Below the pieces are notes generated by a model that was given only the letters and a program-made list of their open reading frames with translations, did not search any database and was not told where the DNA came from. From Pseudomonas gingeri (GTDB lineage Bacteria > Pseudomonadota > Gammaproteobacteria > Pseudomonadales > Pseudomonadaceae): a stretch of DNA of 64,000 nucleotides. The DNA lies in NCBI RefSeq assembly GCF_013385425.1, contig NZ_JACAQA010000025.1, forward strand, positions 1 to 64,000, read 5' to 3'. The first letter of the stretch is position 1. Each line of letters begins with the position of its first letter. This document shows positions 1 through 7,980 of the stretch, one piece after another. A program made the translations under genes and the position numbers.

Positions 1-67
1 TGAGGGCACGAATGGCGTTGGCGCGGATACGCCGGCTGTTTTTCAAAATCGACTCAGACTGGTTCAA
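1..67 (-). CDS. Transketolase, N-terminal fragment (runs off window start)
   Basis: Only the first 22 codons lie in the window. Read on the minus strand from a TTG at 67-65, the peptide contains RRIRANAIRAL, which matches the conserved start of transketolases (E. coli TktA has ELANAIRAL near its N-terminus). The start overlaps the transaldolase stop (TTGA) and has a GGAGG ribosome binding site six bases upstream (74-78), so it is translationally coupled. Transketolase moves two-carbon units between ketose and aldose phosphates and consumes erythrose-4-phosphate. Its place after rpiB and transaldolase supports a pentose-phosphate feeding role for the arm. The assignment rests on a short peptide, so the identity is probable rather than certain. 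Confidence 0.75.
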   Translation of the reverse strand, partial: MNQSESILKNSRRIRANAIRAL

Positions 68-1035
68 GCAACACCTCCGGCAAGTTTTTCCCGCAACAAC
101 GCTTCAAGCTTCAACTGATCCGCTTCAAAACCCCGGATGCCTTCGGCCAACTTCTCGGTGGCCATGGCATCCTCGTTCATCTGCCAGCGGAACTCGGCTT
201 CACTCAGTGGCCTGGGCAAGATCCCCCTCTGCCCGGCGCCATCGATCCGTACCGGCACCAGCAGACCCTCGGTGCCCTCAAGCGCCTCCAGCAGCGCCGG
301 ACTGATGGTCAACCGGTCGCAACCGGCCAGCGCCTTGATCTCACCGACATTGCGAAAGCTCGCGCCCATGACCACGGTCGAATACCGGTGCTGACGGAAG
401 TACTGCAGAATGCGTTGCACCGAGCGCACGCCCGGCTCTTCGTCGGGCGCGTAAACCGTCCCGGGCTCGGCCTTGCCGTACCAATCGAGAATGCGCCCCA
501 CGAACGGCGAAATCAGGTAGGCCCCGGCTTCGGCACAGGCCCGCGCCTGGACGAAGTTGAAGATCAGCGTCAGGTTGCATTGGATTCCCTGCCCCTCCAG
601 CACCTCGGCGGCGCGCAGGCCTTCCCAGGTCGCGGCCAGCTTGATCAGGATCCGCTCGCGAGCGATACCGGACTGTTCGTACAACTCCACCAGGCGCTGC
701 GCCTTGGCAATACTCGCCGCGCTGTTGAAGGACAGCCGGGCGCTCACCTCGGTCGAGACACGTCCCGGCACGAGGGCCAGAATCTGTTTACCCATGGCCA
801 CCACCAGCCGATCGCAGGCCTCATCTATCGCCGCATCGCCGCTGATCCCCTGGCCACGCACCTCACCGAGGATCTCACCGACCAGAAGGTCGTACTGACC
901 GGACTGCACCGCCTTGAAAATCAGCGACGGGTTGGTGGTTGCGTCCTGGGGGACGAAGCGGCGAATCGCATCGAGATCGCCGGTATCGGCCACCACGACG
1001 CTGTGTTGTCTCAATTGTTCAAGCAGGTTGGACAT
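64..1035 (-). CDS. tal: Transaldolase
   Basis: Class I transaldolase of 323 residues, the usual length for the TalB type. It transfers dihydroxyacetone between fructose-6-P/erythrose-4-P and sedoheptulose-7-P/glyceraldehyde-3-P in the cytosolic pentose phosphate pathway. DATTNPSLI (31-39) and IKLAATWEGL with the Schiff-base lysine K132 are both intact, as is the FNF strand motif. It lies downstream of the RpiB-like gene and overlaps the transketolase start, giving an rpiB-tal-tkt minus-strand arm. The ribosome binding site is weak (AAGAG region upstream of ATG at 1035). This is probably a pathway-dedicated paralogue rather than the housekeeping copy, an inference from its position in a sugar-uptake locus. 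Confidence 0.93.
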   Translation of the reverse strand: MSNLLEQLRQHSVVVADTGDLDAIRRFVPQDATTNPSLIFKAVQSGQYDLLVGEILGEVRGQGISGDAAIDEACDRLVVAMGKQILALVPGRVSTEVSARLSFNSAASIAKAQRLVELYEQSGIARERILIKLAATWEGLRAAEVLEGQGIQCNLTLIFNFVQARACAEAGAYLISPFVGRILDWYGKAEPGTVYAPDEEPGVRSVQRILQYFRQHRYSTVVMGASFRNVGEIKALAGCDRLTISPALLEALEGTEGLLVPVRIDGAGQRGILPRPLSEAEFRWQMNEDAMATEKLAEGIRGFEADQLKLEALLREKLAGGVA

Positions 1036-1113
1036 TTCTTGGGCTCTTGTTGATTTTGTTCAGTCCCTGGCACTGACCCTGACCAGACTTCATCAGTCAC
1101 GGCGGTCCCCGAC

Positions 1114-1593
1114 CTATGTGCCGGACAACCCCCTGTTCGCGGCCTCGACGGCCGTGATCCGCTCGACCTTCGAGCCGGAACGCTCAGCTTCGAACTCGGA
1201 TTCGAGGAAGATTTTGACAATGCTCTTGGCCAGCTCAGGACCGATCACCCGTGCACCGATGGACAGGATCTGCGCATCGTTGCTTTTACGTGCGCGCTCG
1301 GCGGAATAGGTGTCATGGGCCTGCGCGGCACGCACCCCCTTGATCTTGTTCGCGGAAATGGCCATGCCGATACCGGTTCCGCAAATCAGCACCGCCAGGC
1401 GGTGCTCGCCGGCACTGACCGCGGTCGCCACCGCGGCCGCGATATCCGGGTAAAGCACCGGACTCGAGGAGTAGCAACCAAAGTCCTGAAGCCTGTAGCC
1501 CAGGGCGGCAATGTAGGGCTTGAGCAGTTCCTTGAGTTCGTAGCCCGCCTCATCGCTGCCGATGGCCACCGAAAACAGTGTGTTTGCATCCAT
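1114..1593 (-). CDS. RpiB/LacAB-family sugar-phosphate isomerase (probable erythrulose-4-P isomerase)
   Basis: 159 residues of the RpiB/LacAB family. The start at 1593 is preferred over an upstream ATG at 1623 because GGAGG sits seven bases before it. The catalytic cysteine C71 is present in LICGTGIGMAISANK. Two residues that are His in E. coli RpiB differ: the DHxG motif reads SDEAG (E15), and the ring-opening His of the RQHND segment is Ser in ARKSNDA (S104). A tetrulose-4-phosphate cannot form a ring, so loss of that His fits a D-erythrulose-4-P/D-erythrose-4-P isomerase better than a ribose-5-P isomerase. That role is inferred from these changes and from the neighbouring kinase, dehydrogenase and transaldolase genes. 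Confidence 0.85.
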   Translation of the reverse strand: MDANTLFSVAIGSDEAGYELKELLKPYIAALGYRLQDFGCYSSSPVLYPDIAAAVATAVSAGEHRLAVLICGTGIGMAISANKIKGVRAAQAHDTYSAERARKSNDAQILSIGARVIGPELAKSIVKIFLESEFEAERSGSKVERITAVEAANRGLSGT

Positions 1594-1630
1594 AAGTTTT
1601 CCTCCGTTGCCCGACAGAAGCACAGGTAAC

Positions 1631-1642
1631 GATCAAATGATC
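1631..1642. promoter_or_regulatory. Candidate operator, rpiB side (GATCAAATGATC)
   Basis: The 12-mer GATCAAATGATC lies between the rpiB start and its likely promoter region. Its exact reverse complement, GATCATTTGATC, occurs at 1811-1822 in front of the divergent ABC operon. The pair of mirrored sites in one divergent intergenic region suggests a single regulator, most simply the SorC-family protein encoded at 7980-8966, controlling both arms. Binding is inferred. Confidence 0.55.
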
Positions 1643-1704
1643 ACGCAATGAAATTTTGCACAAGCATTACCCAGCCACAAACAGGCTTCTGTCAAGCTAT
1701 TTCT

Positions 1705-1734
1705 TTGACAAAAAACAGCAAAAACAGCTTATAA
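1705..1734 (+). promoter_or_regulatory. Sigma-70-like promoter for the sugar ABC operon (distal)
   Basis: A consensus TTGACA (1705-1710) is followed after 18 bases by TTATAA (1729-1734). It points toward the ABC transporter genes starting at 1862. Only the motif supports it. Confidence 0.4.
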
Positions 1735-1766
1735 CGAGCTAAATCGTCAAAAAATAGAAGACATCG

Positions 1767-1796
1767 TTGACAGGGTACGGAAAATTGCTTTAAACA
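1767..1796 (+). promoter_or_regulatory. Sigma-70-like promoter for the sugar ABC operon (proximal)
   Basis: A second TTGACA (1767-1772) with TAAACA at 1791-1796 (18-base spacer) lies immediately before the operator-like 12-mer at 1811-1822. A bound repressor there would sit at the start of the transcript. Motif-based only. Confidence 0.45.
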
Positions 1797-1810
1797 TATG
1801 ATCACTCGCC

Positions 1811-1822
1811 GATCATTTGATC
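1811..1822. promoter_or_regulatory. Candidate operator, transporter side (GATCATTTGATC)
   Basis: Exact reverse complement of the 12-mer at 1631-1642. A half-related ATGATCAC lies at 1798-1805, just upstream, which may extend the site. It is placed between the proximal promoter-like element and the start codon at 1862, a position suited to repression by the SorC-family regulator of this locus. Confidence 0.55.
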
Positions 1823-1861
1823 GGTGAGACCTAACAATAAAATCAGCAAGAGGATTTCCCG

Positions 1862-3349
1862 ATGGCGATGCCATTACTGCTCCAGGCTGAAAATGTCGCC
1901 AAAGCCTATGCAGGGATCCCCGCCCTGCGTGACGGGCGCCTCTCTCTGCGAGCCGGCAGCGTGCACGCCTTGTGCGGCGGCAACGGTGCAGGCAAATCAA
2001 CCTTTCTCAGCATCCTCATGGGCATCACCCAGCGTGACGCGGGCAGCATCCTGCTCAATGGCCAGCCGGTGCAGTTCGATCGTCCGAGCGCGGCCTTGGC
2101 CGCCGGGGTGGCGATGATCACCCAGGAGCTGGAGCCCATCCCCTACATGACCGTCGCCGAAAACATCTGGCTGGGCCGCGAACCACGCCGCGCCGGTTGT
2201 ATCGTCGACGGCAAGGAGCTGAACCGGCGTACCCGGGAACTGTTGAAAAGCCTGGAGTTCGACGTCGACGCCAGCAGCCCGATGCATCGCCTGAGCGTGG
2301 CGCAGATCCAACTGGTGGAAATCGCCAAGGCCTTCAGCCACGATTGCCAGGTGATGATCATGGACGAGCCGACCTCGGCCATCGGTGAGCGCGAGGCTGA
2401 AACCCTGTTCAAGGCCATCCGCCGCCTGACCGCGCGTGGCGCCGGGATCATCTATGTGTCCCACCGCCTCAGCGAACTGGCGCAGATCGCCGACGACTAC
2501 AGCATCTTCCGCGACGGCGCCTTCGTCGAAAGCGGACGCATGGCCGATATCGACCGCGCCCACCTGGTCCGTGGCATCGTCGGCCAGGAGTTGCAACGCA
2601 TCGATCACAAGGTCGGACGCGAATGCGCCGCGCAAAACTGCCTGAACATCGAAGGGCTGAGCCGCGACGGTGAGTTCCAGGACATCAGCCTGCAACTACG
2701 CCAGGGTGAGATCCTCGGCATCTACGGCCTGATGGGCTCGGGCCGCAGCGAGTTCCTCAATTGCCTCTACGGCCTCACCGCGCCCGACTCGGGAAGCGCC
2801 ACGCTCCAGGGCCAGCCCCTGCCGATCGGCGTGCCGGCGGCGACCATTCGCGCCGGCATGTCACTGGTGACCGAAGATCGCAAGGACAGCGGCCTGGTCC
2901 TCAGCGGCAGCATCCTGGCCAATATCGCCCTCTCCGCCTACAAGCAGCTGTCGAGCTGGTCAGTGATCAATACGCGCAAGGAAAACGAACTGGCCCAGCG
3001 CATGGTCAAGCGCCTGCAGATCAAGATTTCCTCCCTCGACCTGCCGGTGGAATCCATGAGCGGCGGCAACCAGCAGAAGGTCGTGCTCGCCAAGTGCCTG
3101 TCGACCCAGCCGATCTGCCTGCTCTGCGATGAACCGACCCGCGGCATCGATGAAGGCGCCAAGCAGGAAATCTATCACCTGCTGGATGAGTTCGTGCGCG
3201 CCGGCGGGGCGGCCATCGTGGTCTCGTCCGAAGCCCCGGAACTGCTCCATCTGAGTGATCGCATTGCCGTCTTCAAAGGTGGCCGGCTGGTCACCGTCAG
3301 CTGCGATACCGCCCTTTCCCAGGAAGCCTTGTTGAGTCTCGCCTCATGA
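1862..3349 (+). CDS. Sugar ABC transporter ATP-binding protein (RbsA/XylG type)
   Basis: 495 residues with two tandem ABC modules, the standard layout for carbohydrate-uptake ATPases of the CUT2 class. The first module has Walker A GGNGAGKST (39-47) and Walker B with IMDEPTSAI. The second has the usual degenerate Walker A (GLMGSGRSE) but a good SGGNQQKV signature and CDEPTRGID. It energises uptake of a monosaccharide or polyol together with the permease and binding protein that follow. The AAGAGGA ribosome binding site lies at 1849-1854. The stop overlaps the permease start by four bases (ATGA at 3346-3349). Substrate is not readable from the ATPase itself; the rest of the operon suggests a four-carbon polyol. 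Confidence 0.93.
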   Translation: MAMPLLLQAENVAKAYAGIPALRDGRLSLRAGSVHALCGGNGAGKSTFLSILMGITQRDAGSILLNGQPVQFDRPSAALAAGVAMITQELEPIPYMTVAENIWLGREPRRAGCIVDGKELNRRTRELLKSLEFDVDASSPMHRLSVAQIQLVEIAKAFSHDCQVMIMDEPTSAIGEREAETLFKAIRRLTARGAGIIYVSHRLSELAQIADDYSIFRDGAFVESGRMADIDRAHLVRGIVGQELQRIDHKVGRECAAQNCLNIEGLSRDGEFQDISLQLRQGEILGIYGLMGSGRSEFLNCLYGLTAPDSGSATLQGQPLPIGVPAATIRAGMSLVTEDRKDSGLVLSGSILANIALSAYKQLSSWSVINTRKENELAQRMVKRLQIKISSLDLPVESMSGGNQQKVVLAKCLSTQPICLLCDEPTRGIDEGAKQEIYHLLDEFVRAGGAAIVVSSEAPELLHLSDRIAVFKGGRLVTVSCDTALSQEALLSLAS

Positions 3350-4341
3350 ACGCCAAAACCCTTGCCCCACCTGTTCCTGCCCGCGTATCCGCAACCACCC
3401 GCCCAGGCGCGCGCCTGCGCCTGGCCCTGGACCGCTTCGGCCTGCCGCTGGTGTTCATTATGCTGTGCATCGTCATGGCCTTCGCCAGCGAGTACTTCAT
3501 GACCTGGCGCAACTGGATGGACATCCTGCGCCAGACCTCGATCAACGGCATTCTCGCCGTGGGCATGACCTACGTGATCCTGACCAAGGGCATCGACCTG
3601 TCGGTCGGCTCGATTCTCGCGTTTGCCGGTTTGTGCAGCGCCCTGGTCGCCACCCAGGGCCATGGCCTGCTGGCGGCGGTCAGCGCCGGCATGTTCGCCG
3701 GCGCCATGCTCGGCGTGGTCAACGGTTTCATGGTCGCCAACCTGGCGATCCCGCCCTTTGTCGCCACCTTGGGCATGCTCAGCGTGGCCCGCGGCATGAC
3801 CTTCATTCTCAACGACGGCAGCCCGGTCACCGACCTGCCCGACAGCTACCTGGCCCTGGGCATCGGCAAGCTCGGCCCGATCAGCGTTCCCATCCTTATC
3901 TTCGCGGTGGTCGCGCTGATTTTCTGGATGGTGCTGCGTTACACCACCTATGGCCGCTATATCTACGCCGTGGGCGGCAATGAAAAAAGCGCGCGGACCT
4001 CCGGGATCGGCGTACGCAAAGTAATGTTCTCGGTCTATGTGGTCTCGGGTCTGCTGGCCGGCCTCGCCGGGGTCGTCCTCTCGGCCCGGACCACCTCCGC
4101 CCTGCCCCAGGCCGGCACCTCCTACGAACTGGACGCCATCGCCGCCGTGGTGATTGGCGGCACCAGCCTCTCCGGCGGCACCGGCAGCGTGATCGGTACC
4201 TTGTTCGGCGCCCTGTTGATCGGCGTGATCAACAACGGCCTGAACCTGCTCGGCGTGTCCTCCTATTACCAACAAGTCGCCAAGGGCTTGATCATCGTGC
4301 TCGCGGTGCTCATCGATGTCTGGCGCAAGAAAAAACGTTAA
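3346..4341 (+). CDS. Sugar ABC transporter permease (RbsC type)
   Basis: 331-residue inner-membrane permease of the branched-chain/ribose (BPD_transp_2) family. It has about eight to ten hydrophobic segments, the family motif GIDLSVGS around residue 85, and AVVIGGTSLSGGTGS near 265-280 for contact with the ATPase. A proline-rich cytoplasmic leader of about 25 residues precedes the first membrane span. It forms the translocation pore of the importer with the RbsA-type ATPase, to which it is translationally coupled. The binding-protein gene follows after 45 bases. Confidence 0.93.
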   Translation: MNAKTLAPPVPARVSATTRPGARLRLALDRFGLPLVFIMLCIVMAFASEYFMTWRNWMDILRQTSINGILAVGMTYVILTKGIDLSVGSILAFAGLCSALVATQGHGLLAAVSAGMFAGAMLGVVNGFMVANLAIPPFVATLGMLSVARGMTFILNDGSPVTDLPDSYLALGIGKLGPISVPILIFAVVALIFWMVLRYTTYGRYIYAVGGNEKSARTSGIGVRKVMFSVYVVSGLLAGLAGVVLSARTTSALPQAGTSYELDAIAAVVIGGTSLSGGTGSVIGTLFGALLIGVINNGLNLLGVSSYYQQVAKGLIIVLAVLIDVWRKKKR

Positions 4342-4386
4342 GCCGTTTCACTGAACCAACCGACTACAACAATAAAGGAGTTCCCC

Positions 4387-5424
4387 ATGAAACTTTGCAG
4401 CGTAAAACTTTCCACCCAAAAACTCGGCAAATCCCTCACTGCGCTGGCGGCGCTCTCCCTGCTCACCAGCAGTATTGCGCTGGCCCAGGAAAAGACCTAC
4501 AAGATTGGTGCGGCGGTATACGGCCTCAAGGGCCAATACATGCAAAACTGGGTGCGCGAGTTGAAGGAGCACCCGGCGGTCAAGGACGGCACCGTGCAGC
4601 TCACCGTGTTCGACGGCAACTATGACGCCCTGACCCAGAACAACCAGATCGAAACCATGGTCACCCAGCATTACGACGCGATCATTTTCGTTCCGATCGA
4701 CACCAAGGCCGGGGTCGGTGCCGTGGCACGCGCCCAGGAAAGCAACGTGCTGGTGATCGCGTCCAACACCAAGGTCGCCAGCGCCAACGTGCCCTTTATC
4801 GGCAACGACGATGTCGAAGGCGGTCGCCTCCAGGCCCAGGCCATGGTCGACAAGCTGCAAGGCAAGGGCACCGTGGCGATCATCCAGGGTCCGATCGGCC
4901 AGTCGGCACAGATCGACCGGCAAAAAGGCGAGATCGAAGTCCTGCTGAAGAACCCGCAGATCAAGGTCATCGAAATGAAGACCGCGAACTGGTCGCGCGC
5001 CGAAGCCCTGACCCTGACCGAAGACTGGCTCAACGCCCATCCCAAGGGCGGCATCTCCGGCATCATTGCGCAGAACGACGACATGGCCCTGGGCGCCCTG
5101 CAAGCGGTGAAATCCCACGGCCTGTCGCCAGACGACTTGCCGATCACCGCTATCGACGGCATGCCCGATGCCATCCAGGCGGCCAAGAAAGGTGAAGTCA
5201 CCACCTTCCTGCAAGACGCCCAGGCACAATCCCAGGGCGCCCTCGATATGGCCCTGCACACCCTGGCGGGCAAGGACTACAAACCGCAATCACTGATCTG
5301 GGAGCGTTATGCCAAGGACGTAAAGTGGGCCGATGGCAGCGCCAAGACCTACATCCTGCCGTGGGTGCCGGTCACCAGCAACAACGCCGATGCCCTGTAC
5401 GCCCAGGTCACCGGCACCAAGTAA
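4387..5424 (+). CDS. Sugar ABC transporter periplasmic substrate-binding protein
   Basis: 345 residues of the type I periplasmic binding protein family (Peripla_BP_4, ribose/xylose-like). A Sec signal peptide occupies about residues 1-33, with KLGKSLTALAALSLL core and cleavage near ALAQEK. Two Rossmann-like lobes follow, with hinge segments around FVPIDTKAG and AIDGMPDAIQA. It captures the ligand in the periplasm and delivers it to the RbsC-type permease. The ribosome binding site is AAGGAG at 4375-4380. A palindromic GC hairpin follows the stop, which may protect the message so that this protein is made in excess over downstream enzymes. Ligand assignment to threitol/erythritol is contextual. 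Confidence 0.92.
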   Translation: MKLCSVKLSTQKLGKSLTALAALSLLTSSIALAQEKTYKIGAAVYGLKGQYMQNWVRELKEHPAVKDGTVQLTVFDGNYDALTQNNQIETMVTQHYDAIIFVPIDTKAGVGAVARAQESNVLVIASNTKVASANVPFIGNDDVEGGRLQAQAMVDKLQGKGTVAIIQGPIGQSAQIDRQKGEIEVLLKNPQIKVIEMKTANWSRAEALTLTEDWLNAHPKGGISGIIAQNDDMALGALQAVKSHGLSPDDLPITAIDGMPDAIQAAKKGEVTTFLQDAQAQSQGALDMALHTLAGKDYKPQSLIWERYAKDVKWADGSAKTYILPWVPVTSNNADALYAQVTGTK

Positions 5425-5445
5425 GCGTCTGCCCAACCGAGAACC

Positions 5446-5463
5446 CGGGCCGGATCCGGCCCG
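5446..5463 (+). other. GC-rich palindrome between binding-protein and dehydrogenase genes
   Basis: CGGGCCGGATCCGGCCCG is a perfect 18-base palindrome able to form a seven-pair stem with a GATC loop in the transcript. It sits 21 bases after the binding-protein stop and just before the next ribosome binding site (GGAG at 5467). No T-run follows, so it is more likely an mRNA-stability or partial attenuation element than a full terminator. Confidence 0.6.
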
Positions 5464-5478
5464 TATGGAGTGTATGCA

Positions 5479-6237
5479 ATGTCCAATTTCTGGAATCAGG
5501 CGTTCGACCTCAACGGTCGCTGCGCCGTGATCACCGGCGGTGCCGCCGGTATCGGCCTGGCCTGCGCCCAACTGCTGGTGGAGCGCGGCGCCAGGGTCGC
5601 CCTGCTGGACCGTGATCCGGCCGTGGTCGAGATGGCCGCCAGCCTCGGCGCCGGGCATATCGGCCTGGCCGTCGACCTGCGTCAGCTGGACCAGGTGCAA
5701 AGCGCCGTCGACCAGGCCGCCAGACAACTCGGCCGGCTGGATTACCTGGTCAACAGCGCCGGGGTCGCCTTGCTTGACAAGGCCCTGGACGTCAATGAAA
5801 GCGCCTGGGATACCACCCTGGACATCAACCTCAAGGCCAGTTTTTTCGTGGCCCAGGCCTGCGCCCGCTATATGATCGAGCAAGGCCACGGGCGCATCGT
5901 CAACCTCGCCTCCCAGGCCGCCGTGATTGGCCTGGATCGGCATGTGGCCTACTGCGCCAGCAAGGCCGCGGTGGTCGGCATGACCAAGGTCCTGGCCATG
6001 GAATGGGCCCCCCATGGCATCAACGTCAACGCGGTGTCGCCGACCATCGTCGAAACGGCGCTGGGCAAGAAGGCCTGGGCCGGTGAACTCGGCGAGCGGG
6101 CCAAATTGCAGATCCCGATCGGGCGCTTCGCCCAGCCGGAGGAGATCGCCGGGCTGGTGCTTTACCTGCTCAGCGATGCGGCCAAGATGATCACCGGGGA
6201 AAACGTGGTGATCGACGGCGGCTACAGCATCCAGTAA
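5479..6237 (+). CDS. SDR-family polyol dehydrogenase (GolD/threitol dehydrogenase-like)
   Basis: 252-residue classical short-chain dehydrogenase. It shows the TGGAAGIG dinucleotide loop (19-26), D44 ending the second strand (favouring NAD over NADP), NSAG (92-95), and the Ser-Tyr-Lys triad S145, Y158, K162. The C-terminal half carries NVNAVSPTIVETALGKKAW, which I associate with the GolD/D-threitol dehydrogenase group. ATG 5479 is chosen because GGAG lies eight bases upstream; a GTG at 5470 is in frame but lacks a site. It would oxidise the imported polyol to a ketose for the kinase encoded next. The D-threitol to D-erythrulose reaction is inferred from the operon. Confidence 0.88.
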   Translation: MSNFWNQAFDLNGRCAVITGGAAGIGLACAQLLVERGARVALLDRDPAVVEMAASLGAGHIGLAVDLRQLDQVQSAVDQAARQLGRLDYLVNSAGVALLDKALDVNESAWDTTLDINLKASFFVAQACARYMIEQGHGRIVNLASQAAVIGLDRHVAYCASKAAVVGMTKVLAMEWAPHGINVNAVSPTIVETALGKKAWAGELGERAKLQIPIGRFAQPEEIAGLVLYLLSDAAKMITGENVVIDGGYSIQ

Positions 6238-6272
6238 TCGGCTCAGGCCTTACAAGAACAAGGAAACACTGC

Positions 6273-7274
6273 ATGAATCGAATCATCAACGATCCGGACC
6301 AGGTGGTCGAGGACATGCTTCAGGGCATCCTCGTGGCGCATCCGCAACTGGCCCAGTACGAAGCCAATCCACGGGTCATCCGCAAGCGCCAGCCTTCCCC
6401 GGCCGGCCAGGTGGGGATCGTTACCGGCGGCGGCTCCGGCCATGAACCGGCCTTCCTCGGCTACGTCGGCCCCGGCCTGGTGGATGCCGTGGCCGTCGGC
6501 GAAATCTTCTCCTCGCCCACCGCCAAGAGTTTCTTCGATGCCTTCCGCGCCGCCGACCAGGGCGCTGGTGTCGCCTGCCTGTACGGCAACTACGCCGGCG
6601 ACAATATGAACGTCAAGCTGGCGATGAAAATGGCCGCCAGCAAAGAGATGAACATTCGCACCGTCGTCGCCAACGACGACGTGGCCTCCGCCCCGCCGGC
6701 CGATATCGCCAAGCGCCGTGGTGTTGCCGGGGAAATCTTCATGTGGAAAGTCGGCGGCGCGGCCGCCGCCCAGGGCTATGACCTGGACGGCGTGATTCGC
6801 GTGGCCCAGAAGGCCGTCGACCACTGCCGCTCGATTGGCATCGGCCTGACCCCGTGCATCATCCCGGCGGTGGGCAAACCGAATTTCCAGATCGCCAATG
6901 GCATGATGGAGTTGGGTATCGGTCATCACGGCGAACCAGGGATCGAAGTCATCCCCGTGGAGTCCGCGGCGGCCATGGCCGAGCGCATGCTCGCGCCGAT
7001 TCTCGCCGACCGCGATTTCGGCCAGGATGAAAGCGTCGTGGTGCTGGTCTCCGGCCTCGGCGCCACCCCGGTGATGGAGCTGTACATTTTCTACGCCGAG
7101 GTCGAACGCCTGCTCAAGACCAAGGGCCTGCGGGTTCACCGCTGTTATGTGGGCAATTACTTCACGTCACTGGAAATGATGGGCGTCACCTTGACCCTGC
7201 TCGGGCTCGATGCCGAACTGACCACCTTGATCGATCAACCGTGCCGCTCCATCGGCATGTCCCAGTCGGAGTAA
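6273..7274 (+). CDS. dhaK: Dihydroxyacetone/erythrulose kinase, DhaK-type subunit
   Basis: 333 residues of the DhaK family, which binds a short ketose covalently. Residues matching the E. coli active site are visible: H57 in GGGSGHEP, D110 in NYAGDNMN, and the substrate-linking histidine H219 in HHGEPG. It works with the DhaL-type subunit encoded three bases downstream. No DhaM phosphotransfer protein is present in the window, so the pair is probably ATP-dependent rather than PTS-driven. In this operon the likely substrate is the ketose made by the upstream SDR, such as erythrulose, giving erythrulose-4-phosphate; dihydroxyacetone remains the alternative. The ribosome binding site is AAGGA at 6260-6264. 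Confidence 0.9.
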   Translation: MNRIINDPDQVVEDMLQGILVAHPQLAQYEANPRVIRKRQPSPAGQVGIVTGGGSGHEPAFLGYVGPGLVDAVAVGEIFSSPTAKSFFDAFRAADQGAGVACLYGNYAGDNMNVKLAMKMAASKEMNIRTVVANDDVASAPPADIAKRRGVAGEIFMWKVGGAAAAQGYDLDGVIRVAQKAVDHCRSIGIGLTPCIIPAVGKPNFQIANGMMELGIGHHGEPGIEVIPVESAAAMAERMLAPILADRDFGQDESVVVLVSGLGATPVMELYIFYAEVERLLKTKGLRVHRCYVGNYFTSLEMMGVTLTLLGLDAELTTLIDQPCRSIGMSQSE

Positions 7275-7277
7275 ACC

Positions 7278-7925
7278 ATGGGCCAGCATTTCTCGAGTAG
7301 CAACGGCAGCGCCATCGTCACCAGCCTGGTTACGGTGATCGTCGCCAACCGCGAATACCTCAGCGAAGTCGACGGCGCCATCGGCGACGGCGACCACGGG
7401 ATCAACATGGCCAAGGGCTTCGCCCGCTGCGGCAAGAGCCTTGAAGGTCGCCAACTGTCCCTGGCCGAAGCGCTGGACGAGTTGACCCTGGCCCTCATGG
7501 AAGGTATCGGCGGCTCGATGGGGCCGCTCTACGGCAGCCTGTTCATCGGCATGGCCGACGAAGTACGCGGCCGTGAAGAGATCGATGCGGCGAGTTTCGC
7601 CCGACTGCTGCGCGGTGGCCTCACTTCACTGCAGGACATCACCGATGCAGGGGTCGGCGACAAGTGCCTGATGGACACCCTGATCCCCTCCGTGGAAGCC
7701 TTCGAACAGGCCGTGGCCGCGGGTATTTCTTTCAGCGAGGCCTTGGGCCGGATGAAAATCGCCGCCTCCCAAGGCCGCGATTCGACCCGCGACCTGGTGG
7801 CGAAAATCGGTCGCGCCAGCCGCCTGGGCGAGCGCTCCCTGGGGGTGCTGGACGCCGGTGCGGTGTCCTGCTGCCTGATCCTCACCGATCTCGCCGAATC
7901 GGTGGAAGCCCAACTGCGCGATTAA
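7278..7925 (+). CDS. dhaL: Dihydroxyacetone/erythrulose kinase, DhaL-type subunit
   Basis: 215 residues of the DhaL nucleotide-binding subunit. The three magnesium-binding aspartates D32, D37 and D39 lie in VDGAIGDGDHG, the same spacing as E. coli DhaL. GGSMGPLYGSLF supplies the glycine-rich phosphate loop. It donates the phosphate to the ketose held by the DhaK-type partner. The gene begins three bases after dhaK and ends the plus-strand arm of the locus; a strong hairpin lies in the convergent gap before the SorC regulator. ATP as direct donor is inferred from the absence of dhaM nearby. Confidence 0.9.
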   Translation: MGQHFSSSNGSAIVTSLVTVIVANREYLSEVDGAIGDGDHGINMAKGFARCGKSLEGRQLSLAEALDELTLALMEGIGGSMGPLYGSLFIGMADEVRGREEIDAASFARLLRGGLTSLQDITDAGVGDKCLMDTLIPSVEAFEQAVAAGISFSEALGRMKIAASQGRDSTRDLVAKIGRASRLGERSLGVLDAGAVSCCLILTDLAESVEAQLRD

Positions 7926-7931
7926 CCTGGC

Positions 7932-7980
7932 ACCTCCCCGACCGGGCCCTCGTCGAGTGCCGCCCGATCGCGGGAGGTTT
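7932..7980. terminator. Bidirectional hairpin between dhaL and the SorC regulator
   Basis: ACCTCCCCGACCGGGC (7932-7947) pairs with the segment at 7962-7978 (GCCCGATCGCGGGAGGT) with one small bulge. It lies exactly in the convergent gap and ends in TTT on the plus strand, so it can stop both transcripts. The far edge reaches the regulator's stop codon region. Confidence 0.6.

Noticed and set aside
3175..4275. A 366-codon minus-strand frame over the sugar permease gene
   Set aside because: Same type of Gly/His/Asp/Gln-rich shadow; the plus strand has conserved permease motifs and coupled starts.
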